Source: Hyphomicrobium sp. (lineage in GTDB: Bacteria; Pseudomonadota; Alphaproteobacteria; Rhizobiales; Hyphomicrobiaceae). From it: a stretch of DNA of 64,000 nt. The notes beneath the pieces were generated by a model, which saw only the letters and a program-made list of their open reading frames with translations, was not told the DNA's origin and ran no database searches. Shown here piece by piece: positions 18,265 through 27,250 of this stretch (its first letter is position 1; the number at the start of each line of letters is the position of its first letter). The stretch is from contig NZ_WBUE01000014.1 in assembly GCF_009026145.1 (NCBI RefSeq), positions 1 to 64,000 on the forward strand. Reading direction: 5' to 3'. The translations under genes were made by a program, and so were the position numbers.

Positions 18265-19509
18265 TTAGGCCGGCGCGGGACCGAAGATCAGCACCGCGTT
18301 GAGGCCGCCGAAGGCGAAGGAGTTCGACATCGCATAGGTGACATCGAGCTTGCGGCCGACGTTCGGGACGTAGTCGAGATCGCACTCCGGATCGGGCTCG
18401 TCGAGGCCGATGGTCGGTGGCACCCAGCTCTCGTTTATGGCGTTGATGCAGGCCGCTGCCTCGATGCCGCCGCCGGCGCCCAGCGGGTGGCCGTGCATCG
18501 ACTTCGTCGATGAGATGGCGAGGTTCTTGGCGTGGTTGCCGAACACCGTTTTGATCGCCCGGGTCTCGTTGGCGTCGTTGATCGTCGTCGCCGTACCATG
18601 AGCATTGAGGTACTGGACGTCGGACGGCGAAAGCTGCGCGTCCTTGAGAGCCGCCCGCATCGCCTCGTTCGGTCCCTCGATGTCGGGGTTGACCATGTCC
18701 TTGGCATCCGAGGACATGCCGTAGCCGACGATCTCGGCGAGAATCTTGGCCCCGCGCGCCTGCGCGTGTTCTAGCGACTCCATCACCAGAATGCCGGCTC
18801 CCTCGGCGAGCACCGTGCCGTTGCGTCTCTTGGCGAACGGGAAGCAGCCCTCCGGAGACAAGACGTGCAGCGCCTGCCAGGCCTTCATTGTCCCGTAGTT
18901 GATGACCGACTCCGACGCGCCCGCGATGGCCACATCGACCATATTGTTGCGGATGTAATCACGCGCGATGCCAATGGCGTGCGTCGCCGTCGAGCAGGCG
19001 CTGCAGGTGGCGAAGGTCGGTCCCTTGATGCCGAACTCGATGCCGACGTGGGCGCTGGCCGAGGAGCCGATGATGCGCAAAAGGGTCAGTGGGTGCGTGG
19101 CGCGCTTGCCCTCGAGGAACAGGGCACGATAGGACTGCTCGTAGGTGACGAGACCGCCGGCCCCGGAGCCGACGATACAGGCGGCGCGGTAGGGGTTGGC
19201 GATCGGAAACTCGAGGCCCGACTGCTTCACCGCCTCGTCGGCCGCCGCGGCGGCAAACCAGGAGTAGCGATCGGCGTGCATCACGAGCTTGTCGCGCTGG
19301 AAATGCTTCAGCCGCTGCTTGGGATCGAAATCCTTGATCTGCGCGGCGATGAGGATTTTGAGATCCTCGAGCGGGAAGCCGCCGAGCTCGCTGACCCCGC
19401 ACTTACCGGCCTTCATCGAGGCCCAGAAGTCGGGCACGTTGAGACCGATCGGCGTGATGACGCCCATCCCTGTCACCACGACGCGGCGAGCGCCGTTCGC
19501 GTTTGCCAT
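18265..19509 (-). CDS. beta-ketoacyl-ACP synthase (KAS II-like)
   Basis: VVVTGMGVITPIG, TCSACSTATHAIG (Cys), NAHGTAT and STKSMHGHPLGAGG (His, His). Confidence 0.9.
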   Translation of the reverse strand: MANANGARRVVVTGMGVITPIGLNVPDFWASMKAGKCGVSELGGFPLEDLKILIAAQIKDFDPKQRLKHFQRDKLVMHADRYSWFAAAAADEAVKQSGLEFPIANPYRAACIVGSGAGGLVTYEQSYRALFLEGKRATHPLTLLRIIGSSASAHVGIEFGIKGPTFATCSACSTATHAIGIARDYIRNNMVDVAIAGASESVINYGTMKAWQALHVLSPEGCFPFAKRRNGTVLAEGAGILVMESLEHAQARGAKILAEIVGYGMSSDAKDMVNPDIEGPNEAMRAALKDAQLSPSDVQYLNAHGTATTINDANETRAIKTVFGNHAKNLAISSTKSMHGHPLGAGGGIEAAACINAINESWVPPTIGLDEPDPECDLDYVPNVGRKLDVTYAMSNSFAFGGLNAVLIFGPAPA

Positions 19510-19649
19510 CTAGTAATACCTGCCGGTTGTGAGCGGCGCAGCGGCACCGCGACATAAGCTAACGTGCGAGCCGGCAACTGCCTTGTCGGAGGGAGCTCGC
19601 CAGATCGGCCCAGGTGCGCATCGAGTGCGCCCCCCGGTGCCGTTCGTTG

Positions 19650-19922
19650 TCAGGCCTTGGCGCCGGCTGCCGCAGGCCCCTTAGCCATCAGTTCCTTGAC
19701 GCGGTCGACAACCGAGCCGACGGTCTTGAAGTCCTCGACGTCCTCGTTCGCGTTGTAGGGAATCTCGATGCCGAAGGTGTCTTCAATATCAAAAACGATC
19801 ATTGCAAGATCGAGGGACTCAATCTTGAGATCCGTGAGCGGCGTCGACAGCGAGATGTCGTCGCGCGGCTCCTTCATGTGCTTCTTCAGGATCTCGACGA
19901 TCTTGGTGCCAACTTCGTCCAT
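19650..19922 (-). CDS. acyl carrier protein
   Basis: LTDLKIESLDLAMIVFDIEDTFGIEIP phosphopantetheine-Ser context. Confidence 0.88.
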   Translation of the reverse strand: MDEVGTKIVEILKKHMKEPRDDISLSTPLTDLKIESLDLAMIVFDIEDTFGIEIPYNANEDVEDFKTVGSVVDRVKELMAKGPAAAGAKA

Positions 19923-20108
19923 ATCAGTCTCCCACCCCCGCTCCACTGAAGCCTGGGGCCCGTATCACTTCGTTCCTACCTAGGGCAAGCCCAGTAGCAC
20001 AACAAGCTGAGGCGTCACATATCCTTAAACGCCTAGCAAGTCTAGCCGCGAGGGCCCCAGCCGACCTGTACGATCGGCCGGCACCACGCATAGAATGGCT
20101 CCCATGCG

Positions 20109-20134
20109 TTTGCTGTCTTGTACGGTACAGCAAA
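20109..20134. promoter_or_regulatory. inverted repeat TTTGCTGT-N10-ACAGCAAA with nested TGTACGGTACA
   Basis: Perfect 8-bp arms between divergent ACP and fadD-like genes. Confidence 0.4.
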
Positions 20135-20321
20135 ACCTCTTCACAACCGTTGCGCCGGCCGCCGCTGCAACCGCCCCGCTCTTGGCCGGCGCCCCGGAAA
20201 CGTGTTCAATAACAAGGCGGATTTCAAGGTCCTGTTATAGGATATGCGCCAGGGGCCCGGCAACGGTCCGGCAAGGGGCTCGCCCCTATAATAGGAGCCT
20301 CGCCTGGGGAGACGCTCGAGG

Positions 20322-22049
20322 ATGACGACGACAGTCCGCCCTCCGGCTCCGGCCAACGCGTCGCAGCCAAGAATGCCCTGGCTCGATCACTACCCGCCCG
20401 GCGTCGATTGGCATATGCCTCTTAAGGTCGCGCCGCTCTATACGCTGCTCGATGACGCAGTCGAACGGTTCGGCGAACTGACCTGCAGCAATTTCCTCGG
20501 CAAGACCCTCAGCTACGCCGAGATCGGCGAGCAGGTCGAGCGGGCCACGCTCGGGCTGCAGCGGCTCGGCGTCAAGAAGGGTACCAAAGTCGGTTTGTTC
20601 CTGCCCAACTCTCCGACCTTCATCGTCTACTTTTTTGCCGTGCTGAAAGCCGGCGGCACGGTTGTCAATTTCAACCCGCTTTATACGGTGGCCGAGCTCA
20701 GCCAGCAGGTGAAGGACAGCGACACCGAGCTGATGGTCACGCTCGACTTGAAGGTGCTGTTCGACAAGGTCGAGGCCCTGCTCGAGGCGAACTGCCTGAA
20801 GCGCGCCATCGTCGCCTCGTTCCCCGCGCTGCTGCCCGTCACCAAGGCGGCGCTGTTCAGGCTGTTCCGCTCCAAGGAGCTCGCGCGCCCCCTCGCCTCG
20901 CCGCAGCGCGAGAAGATCGTTCTCGAGGCCGAGGTGATGGCCGGCGCTGGACGCCCCGAGCCGGTGCCCATCGATCCGTTGAAGGACGTCGCCGTGCTGC
21001 AGTACACGGGCGGCACCACGGGCACGCCCAAGGGCGCCATGCTCACTCATGCCAACGTCTACGTGAACGTGCAGCAGGTTGCGGCCGCCGCCCCCGACGT
21101 TCAGGATGGCGTCGAGCGCGTGTTCGGCGTGCTGCCGTTCTTTCATGTCTTCGCCCTGACCGTGGTGATGAACCTTGGCATCGCGCACGCGGCCGAGATC
21201 ATCATCATGCCGCGGTTCGCGCTCGGCGACGCGCTGAAGCTGATCGACAAGACCAAGCCAACGATCATGCCGGGCGTGCCGACGCTGTTCAACGCCATCA
21301 TGAATCACCCGAAGATCGACAGCTTTGACCTCTCCTCGCTGAAGTTCTGCCTGTCGGGCGGTGCGGCGCTCCCCATCGAGGTGAAGCAGCGCTTCGAGGC
21401 CATCACCGGCTCCAAGGTGGTGGAAGGCTACGGCCTGTCGGAGACTTCCCCCGTCGTCACCTTCAATCCGCTGGAAGGTCCGGTGAAGATCGGCTCGATC
21501 GGCATGCCGCTCGTCGGCACGGTAATCTCGCTGCGCGATCTCGCCGACCCAACCAAGGAGGTGGCGTTGGGCGAGAAGGGCGAGATTTGCGTCAAGGGCC
21601 CGCAGGTGATGAGCGGCTACTACAAGCGCCCGCAGGAGACGGCCGAGCAGACGGTCGGCGAGTTCCTGCGCACGGGCGACGTCGCGCGCATGGACGAGCA
21701 CGGCTACTTCTACATCGAGGACCGCATCAAGGACCTCATCATCTCCTCCGGCTTCAACGTTTATCCGCGGCGCATCGAGGAAGCGATCTACGAGCACCCG
21801 GCGGTGGCAGAGGTGACGGTGATCGGCATCAAGGACAAGAAGCGGGGCGAGGCGCCGAAGGCATTTGTTCGCCTAAAGCCTGGCGTCAGCGTTACGGTGG
21901 AGGAGATGTTCATCCACCTTGAGCCGCGCATCTCCAAGATCGAGATGCCGTCGGCGATCGAGTTCCGCGACGAGCTGCCCAAAACGATGATCGGCAAGCT
22001 GTCGAAAAAGGAGCTGAAAGCCGAGGAAGCCGCCAAGGGCAACCTCTGA
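20322..22049 (+). CDS. fadD: long-chain fatty acid--CoA ligase
   Basis: AMP-binding motif YTGGTTGTPKGAMLTH, GYGLSETSPV, FLRTGDVARMDEHGYFYIEDRIKDLIISSGFNVYPRRIEE. Confidence 0.9.
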   Translation: MTTTVRPPAPANASQPRMPWLDHYPPGVDWHMPLKVAPLYTLLDDAVERFGELTCSNFLGKTLSYAEIGEQVERATLGLQRLGVKKGTKVGLFLPNSPTFIVYFFAVLKAGGTVVNFNPLYTVAELSQQVKDSDTELMVTLDLKVLFDKVEALLEANCLKRAIVASFPALLPVTKAALFRLFRSKELARPLASPQREKIVLEAEVMAGAGRPEPVPIDPLKDVAVLQYTGGTTGTPKGAMLTHANVYVNVQQVAAAAPDVQDGVERVFGVLPFFHVFALTVVMNLGIAHAAEIIIMPRFALGDALKLIDKTKPTIMPGVPTLFNAIMNHPKIDSFDLSSLKFCLSGGAALPIEVKQRFEAITGSKVVEGYGLSETSPVVTFNPLEGPVKIGSIGMPLVGTVISLRDLADPTKEVALGEKGEICVKGPQVMSGYYKRPQETAEQTVGEFLRTGDVARMDEHGYFYIEDRIKDLIISSGFNVYPRRIEEAIYEHPAVAEVTVIGIKDKKRGEAPKAFVRLKPGVSVTVEEMFIHLEPRISKIEMPSAIEFRDELPKTMIGKLSKKELKAEEAAKGNL

Positions 22050-22120
22050 GCGCCTTCACTGTCATCCTCGGGCTCGGGCTGTAACCCTCACCCGCCGCTC
22101 ATGCTCGCGCACTCGCGTCG

Positions 22121-22141
22121 ACCTCTCCCATTGGGAGAGGT
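22121..22141. repeat. palindrome ACCTCTCCCA-T-TGGGAGAGGT; possible bidirectional terminator
   Basis: Perfect 10-bp arms between convergent fadD and CFA-family genes. Confidence 0.7.
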
Positions 22142-22285
22142 TAGATCCCGGAACTGGAGTGCAACCAAACCTCTCCCGTCCATGCGGGGTTCATGCGAAG
22201 CATGGCTACGCCATGACGCTTCGCCGTGACGGGAGGGGTCGGCTGGGCGCGCTGCAAACGCGCCAGCCAGGTGACGGGTGACGCC

Positions 22286-23605
22286 CTAGCGGTAGAGGTC
22301 GGCGCGCGTGGGCGGCAGCGCCGGCGGGCGCTTCGCCGTTTTGGAGACGAGCGTCTGGAAGATGCGCAGGGTGCCGCGCGAGAAGGCCAGCGAGACGCCG
22401 GCGAGATAGGCCACCCAGATGCGGTACTTCTCTTCGCCGACGTAGCGAATAGCCTCCTCACGCCGCGCCGTCAGCCGCTCGCACCACAGCTTGCAGGTGC
22501 GCGCGTAGTGCAGGCGCCACGCTTCGACGTCCTGCACCTCGAAGCCGGCGCGCTCCATGGCGAAGAGCGAATGGCCGATGTCATCGAGCTCGCCGCCAGG
22601 GAAGATGTACTTGGCGATGGCGCGCTGCTCGGGGCGCAGGCGGCGCTTGAACCAGCCCTGCTTGGGCGCGCGCCGGGAAATGGCGTGGTTGAGGAACAGC
22701 CCGTCCTGGTTCAAGAGCTGGTTCATCTTCGACATGTACCCGGGGATGTTCTTGAGTCCGATGTGCTCGTACATGCCGATGGATGCGATCTTGTCGAACT
22801 CCCCGGTCATCATCGAATAATCCTTGAGCTCGACCTTCACCTTGTCCTCGAGGCCGAGGCGCTTGATCTTGTCCCTGGCGAAGGCGAGCTGCTCCTCCGA
22901 CAGGGTAATGCCGTGGGCAGTGACGCCGTAGCTCTTGGCCGCGTGGCAGATGAGGCCGCCCCAGCCGCACCCGATGTCGAGGAAACGATCGCCCGGCTTC
23001 AGCCGCAGCTTGCGGCAGATCATCTCCAGCTTGTCGGCTTGCGCCTGCGCGATGTCGTTGCTCCAGTCCGTGTAATAGGCGCAGGAGTAGACCATCTCCG
23101 GGTCGAGGAAGAGAGCATAGAAGTCGTTCGACAGGTCGTAGTGGAACTGGATGTAATCCTTGTTGTCGGCGGTCTTGCGCCGGCGCCCGGAGATCTCGCC
23201 GGCAAAGCCCTGGTCGTCGGCGGCGTCGACGGAGCGAGCGAAGAGGAACGGCGAGAGCTGGCGCGCGAGCCTCAAGGCGTCGCGCCCTTTGAGCTTCACC
23301 GAGCGGCCGCCCTTGTTGAGCTGAGCGCCGATGTCGATCAGCGTGCCGCCGGAGAAGTCGAGGCCCTTGTCGACGTAGTGGCGGATGAAGTTGTCGAGCG
23401 TCGGCCAGCGCAACAGCGAGCCGATGACACCGGCGTCGGCGATGGCGATCTCGAACGGGCCGGTGACGTTCTTGCCAAGCGGCGTAACGGAGCCGTCCCA
23501 CAGGCGCAACGAGGCGTTGAGGTCGAGCTTGTCGGCGAGCTCACGCGCCAGCGCGCGTGCGGCCTCGAGTTGCCGCGCCGCCCTGTCGCTCTTGCTCTTG
23601 CCCAT
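22286..23605 (-). CDS. cyclopropane-fatty-acyl-phospholipid synthase family protein
   Basis: IQFHYDLSNDFYALFLDPEMVYSCAYY, FLDIGCGWGGLICHAA, SIGMYEHIG. Confidence 0.9.
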   Translation of the reverse strand: MGKSKSDRAARQLEAARALARELADKLDLNASLRLWDGSVTPLGKNVTGPFEIAIADAGVIGSLLRWPTLDNFIRHYVDKGLDFSGGTLIDIGAQLNKGGRSVKLKGRDALRLARQLSPFLFARSVDAADDQGFAGEISGRRRKTADNKDYIQFHYDLSNDFYALFLDPEMVYSCAYYTDWSNDIAQAQADKLEMICRKLRLKPGDRFLDIGCGWGGLICHAAKSYGVTAHGITLSEEQLAFARDKIKRLGLEDKVKVELKDYSMMTGEFDKIASIGMYEHIGLKNIPGYMSKMNQLLNQDGLFLNHAISRRAPKQGWFKRRLRPEQRAIAKYIFPGGELDDIGHSLFAMERAGFEVQDVEAWRLHYARTCKLWCERLTARREEAIRYVGEEKYRIWVAYLAGVSLAFSRGTLRIFQTLVSKTAKRPPALPPTRADLYR

Positions 23606-23705
23606 ATGGATGCGCGCCCCGCTTTGCCGATAGTTGCCGGGCGTGCCTCGCACACCTTCCCGCCGCTGTCGAGTGGCTGTGCCAATCGGGGAGCCCTCCC
23701 CACTT

Positions 23706-23837
23706 GTCATCCTCGGGCTTGTCCCGAGGATCAATCCGATGCATTTGACGTGAGGGACCGCATTGGGCGCGCAGCACCAAGCCACTAAGCACATCATTTC
23801 CTGAGCCGTGGGTCCTCGGCACAAGGCCGAGGATGAC
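23706..23837. repeat. paired palindromic repeat element (copy 1)
   Basis: Left unit GTCATCCTCGGGCTTGTCCCGAGGATC and inverted right unit GGTCCTCGGCACAAGGCCGAGGATGAC. Confidence 0.75.
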
Positions 23838-23849
23838 AGCAGTACCGGC

Positions 23850-25154
23850 TCAGGCGGCCTGGTGGAGCTCGGCGGCGTCCTTCGATTCCATGATGGCGGC
23901 GACGCCCATGCCGCCGGCGGTGCAGATGGAGATAAGCCCGCGCCCGTGCTGCTGGGACAACAGCTTGGCGAGGTTGCCGACGATGCGCGCGCCGGTCGCC
24001 GCGAACGGATGCCCCATGGCGATGGAGGAGCCGCGCACGTTGAGCTTGGCGCGATCGATGGAACCGAGCGGCTCGGCGCGGCCGAGCACCTCCTTGCAGT
24101 AGACCGGGTCCTCCCAAGCTTTCAGCGTGGCCAGCACCTGGGCGGCGAACGCTTCGTGGATCTCGTAGAAGTCGAAGTCCTGCAGCTTGAGGCCGGCACG
24201 CTCAAGCATCTTCGAGACGGCGATGGTCGGCGCCATGAGCAAGCCATCGCCGCCGACGAAGTCGTTGGCCGCGGTCTGCGAGTAGGAGAGGTAGGCCTGC
24301 ACGGGCAGCCCGTGCTTCTTCGCCCAGTCCTCGGAGGCGAGCAGCACCGCGGCGGCGCCATCGGTGAGCGGCGTCGAGTTGGCGGCGGTCAGCGTGCCGC
24401 GCTCGCCCTTCTCGAAGGCGGTCTTGAGCGTCGCCAGCTTTTCGGGGGTCGCGTCGAGGCGGATGTTGTTGTCGCGATAGACGCCGGCGAAGGGCGTGAC
24501 GAGATCGTCCATATAGCCGGAGCGGTAGGCCTCGGCCGTCTTGCGGTGGCTCTCGAGCGCAAAGGCATCCTGCTCGGCGCGCGTGATGCCCCACTCCTGC
24601 GCCATGAGCTCGGCGTGCTCGCCCATCGACAGCCCAGTGCGCGGCTCGGCGTTGGCAGGCGCCGCCGGCACCAACTCACCTGGTGCGAAGCCCTTGAACA
24701 CCTTCAGCTTGTCCATGAAGGTCTTCTGCTGCGCCGCCTTGGTGAGGCGCTGCGCCAGCTTCTTCGACACGACGATGGGCGCATCCGACGTGGTATCGGA
24801 GCCGACGGCGATGGCGCACTCGATCTCACCGGTGGCGATCTTGGCTGCGCTGCCAATGCCACCCTGCAGGCTGGTGCCGCACGCCTGCATCATGGTGATG
24901 CCGGGCGTCGAGGGCTTGAGGCGCGTGCCGAGCACCGCCTCGCGCGTCAGGTTGAAATCCTTCGAATGGGTGATGACGGCGCCGCCGACCACCTCGTCGA
25001 TGTGCTGGCCCTTGAGGTTGTAGCGGTCGATCAGCGCATTCAGCGCGCCGGTCATGAGGTCGAGGTTGGAGAGGTCGGCATAGAAACTATTGGAGCGGCA
25101 GAAGGGAATGCGCGCCCCGCCGATCACCGCCACGCGTCTCAGGAAACGTTGCAT
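23850..25154 (-). CDS. acetyl-CoA C-acyltransferase (thiolase)
   Basis: TMMQACGTSLQGG active Cys, NEAF-like NIHEAFAAQ region (DFYEIHEAFAAQ), CTAGGMGVA. Confidence 0.9.
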   Translation of the reverse strand: MQRFLRRVAVIGGARIPFCRSNSFYADLSNLDLMTGALNALIDRYNLKGQHIDEVVGGAVITHSKDFNLTREAVLGTRLKPSTPGITMMQACGTSLQGGIGSAAKIATGEIECAIAVGSDTTSDAPIVVSKKLAQRLTKAAQQKTFMDKLKVFKGFAPGELVPAAPANAEPRTGLSMGEHAELMAQEWGITRAEQDAFALESHRKTAEAYRSGYMDDLVTPFAGVYRDNNIRLDATPEKLATLKTAFEKGERGTLTAANSTPLTDGAAAVLLASEDWAKKHGLPVQAYLSYSQTAANDFVGGDGLLMAPTIAVSKMLERAGLKLQDFDFYEIHEAFAAQVLATLKAWEDPVYCKEVLGRAEPLGSIDRAKLNVRGSSIAMGHPFAATGARIVGNLAKLLSQQHGRGLISICTAGGMGVAAIMESKDAAELHQAA

Positions 25155-25178
25155 CTCGAGCTGCCTTTTCCTTCGCTG

Positions 25179-27185
25179 TTACTCTGCGGCGGCGGCCTGG
25201 GCGGCCGGCTTCGGCGCCTGCGCCGCCTTGTAGTGCAACGGTCCGCCGCGGAACGGCGCAAAGCCGGTCCCGAAGATCACGCCGGCATCGACGAGGTCGG
25301 CGTTCTCGACGATTCCTGCGTCGACGCACTTCTGCGCCTCGGCGATCAGCGGCTCGACGAGGTCGCGGCCGAGCTTCTCCATCTCAGCCTTGTCGAAGGT
25401 GCGGCCCGTCTTCTCCGGCTTGCCGTCCTTCCACACGTAGAAGCCCTCGCCCGTCTTCTTGCCGAGCTTGCCTTCGGCCACGAGGCGATCGAGCTTGGAG
25501 CCCTCCGATGAATATTTGAGGATGTGCGCGACGTGCGCGCAGACGTCGAGCCCGACGGTGTCGGCGAGCTCGATGGGACCCATCGGCATGCCGAAGCTGC
25601 GCGCCGCCTCGTCGATGCGCTCCTTGTCCTCCCCATGCTCCAGGCGCAGCATGGCGCCGAACATGTAGGGCGTTAGCACGCGGTTGACGAGGAAGCCCGG
25701 CACGCTCTTGGTGATGAGCGGGAACTTGTCTATAGCGGCGACGAAGGCTGCCCCGCGCTTGACGTCATCCTCGCGCGTCTGCGCCCCACGCACCACCTCG
25801 ACCAGCGGCATCAACGCCACCGGATTGAAGAAGTGCAGGCCGATGAGCCGCCCGGGATCTGGCAGGCCCGAGGCGATATCCTCGATCAAGAGCGAGGAGG
25901 TGTTGGTGGCGAGCACGGCGCCGGGCTTCATCTTGCCCTCGACCTCGCCCAGCACCTTCTGCTTAACGTCGAGCTTCTCGACAATCGCCTCGATGACGAC
26001 GTCGGCGCGCGGGATCCCTTCTCCGCTCGGATCGGCGATGAGCCGCGCCTTGGCCGCGTCGCGCTGCGCCTTGGTCTTGAACTTGCGCGCGAACAGCTTG
26101 CCTTGCGCGGCGATGCCCTTGGCGATCTGATCCGCCGATACGTCCTGCAGCGTCACCTCCATGCCGCGGGCGACGCACCAACCAGCGATGTCGGCGCCCA
26201 TGGTGCCGGCGCCAATGACGTGGATGCGGGAAGGACGCCAGTTGAGCTTCTTCGGCGCCTGGCCTTTGAGCAGCTCCGACAGCCAGAACACGCGGCGCAG
26301 GTTGCGCGACTGGTCCGACACCATCAGCGGCGCGAAGGCGCGCGTCTCGGCCGCCTTCATCGCCTCGTCGTTGCCGCCGTAGCGCTCGAACAGGTCGATC
26401 AGACGGTAGGGCGCCGGGTAGTGGTCCTCGCGCGCCTTCTTGGCGACCTCGGCGCGCATGCGCTTGGCGAGGAGATCGCGCGCCGGCCACTTGGTCAGGA
26501 GCTGCTTGGCGAAGCTCGCCGGCTTGGACTTGCGGTTACGCAGAACAGCCTTGCGCGCCGCCCAGGGCAGTGCGCCGCGGCTGTCGACGAGTTGATCGAG
26601 GAGGCCGCTGCCGCGCGCCGCCGAAGCCGACAGCATCTTGCCGGTGAGCATCGCCTGCATGGCGGCCGGCGCGCCGGCCTGGCGGATCGACCGCGCCGTG
26701 CCGTTGAAGCCAGGGAAGATGCCGAGCTTCACCTCGGGGAAGCCGAGCTTGGTGCTCGGGTCGCGCGTGGCGATGCGGTAGTGGCAGGCCAGCGCCAGCT
26801 CGAGGCCACCGCCGAGACAGAAGCCGTTGATGGCACACACGACCGGTACGGGCAGGCGCTCGATGCGGTCGAACAGCGCGGTCACCGGGCGCAGGATTTC
26901 GATGACGTCGCTCTCGGTGGTGAGGCCGGCGAACTCGCGGATGTCGGCGCCGACGACGAAGCCGCGCTCTTTCGCCGAGGTGATGACGAGCCCGCGGATG
27001 GACTTATCCCGCGCCCCCTTCTCGACCTCGGCGACGATCTCAGCCAATTCCTCCAGCGGACGGCGGCCGAGCGAGTTCTGGCTCTCGCCCTCGCGGTCGA
27101 ACTCGGCCCAGGCGATGCCCCACTGATCGATAAAGAAGCGCCAATCCTTGAGGTTGGGCAACGGACGAGATACGGCCTTGAACAT
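25179..27185 (-). CDS. fused enoyl-CoA hydratase / 3-hydroxyacyl-CoA dehydrogenase (FadB/FadJ-like)
   Basis: N-terminal crotonase NGFCLGGGLELALACHYRIA; central HVIGAGTMGADIAGWC Rossmann motif; HFFNPV. Confidence 0.92.
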   Translation of the reverse strand: MFKAVSRPLPNLKDWRFFIDQWGIAWAEFDREGESQNSLGRRPLEELAEIVAEVEKGARDKSIRGLVITSAKERGFVVGADIREFAGLTTESDVIEILRPVTALFDRIERLPVPVVCAINGFCLGGGLELALACHYRIATRDPSTKLGFPEVKLGIFPGFNGTARSIRQAGAPAAMQAMLTGKMLSASAARGSGLLDQLVDSRGALPWAARKAVLRNRKSKPASFAKQLLTKWPARDLLAKRMRAEVAKKAREDHYPAPYRLIDLFERYGGNDEAMKAAETRAFAPLMVSDQSRNLRRVFWLSELLKGQAPKKLNWRPSRIHVIGAGTMGADIAGWCVARGMEVTLQDVSADQIAKGIAAQGKLFARKFKTKAQRDAAKARLIADPSGEGIPRADVVIEAIVEKLDVKQKVLGEVEGKMKPGAVLATNTSSLLIEDIASGLPDPGRLIGLHFFNPVALMPLVEVVRGAQTREDDVKRGAAFVAAIDKFPLITKSVPGFLVNRVLTPYMFGAMLRLEHGEDKERIDEAARSFGMPMGPIELADTVGLDVCAHVAHILKYSSEGSKLDRLVAEGKLGKKTGEGFYVWKDGKPEKTGRTFDKAEMEKLGRDLVEPLIAEAQKCVDAGIVENADLVDAGVIFGTGFAPFRGGPLHYKAAQAPKPAAQAAAAE

Positions 27186-27250
27186 CGCAACTCCTCTCAC
27201 GCAGCTTACGCAACGCCTGCGGGAGGCGCGGTGCAGCCTTGCGATCAATC

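Noticed and set aside
20286-21797. Minus-strand ORF of 503 aa opposite fadD
   Set aside because: Antisense shadow; fadD AMP-binding motifs are on the plus strand.
22226-23788. Long plus-strand ORF (520 aa) opposite the CFA-family gene
   Set aside because: Shadow ORF from high GC; the minus-strand product has clear methyltransferase motifs while this one has none.
23808-25511. Plus-strand ORF of 567 aa opposite the thiolase gene
   Set aside because: Arg/Gly/Leu-rich antisense shadow with no recognisable motifs.
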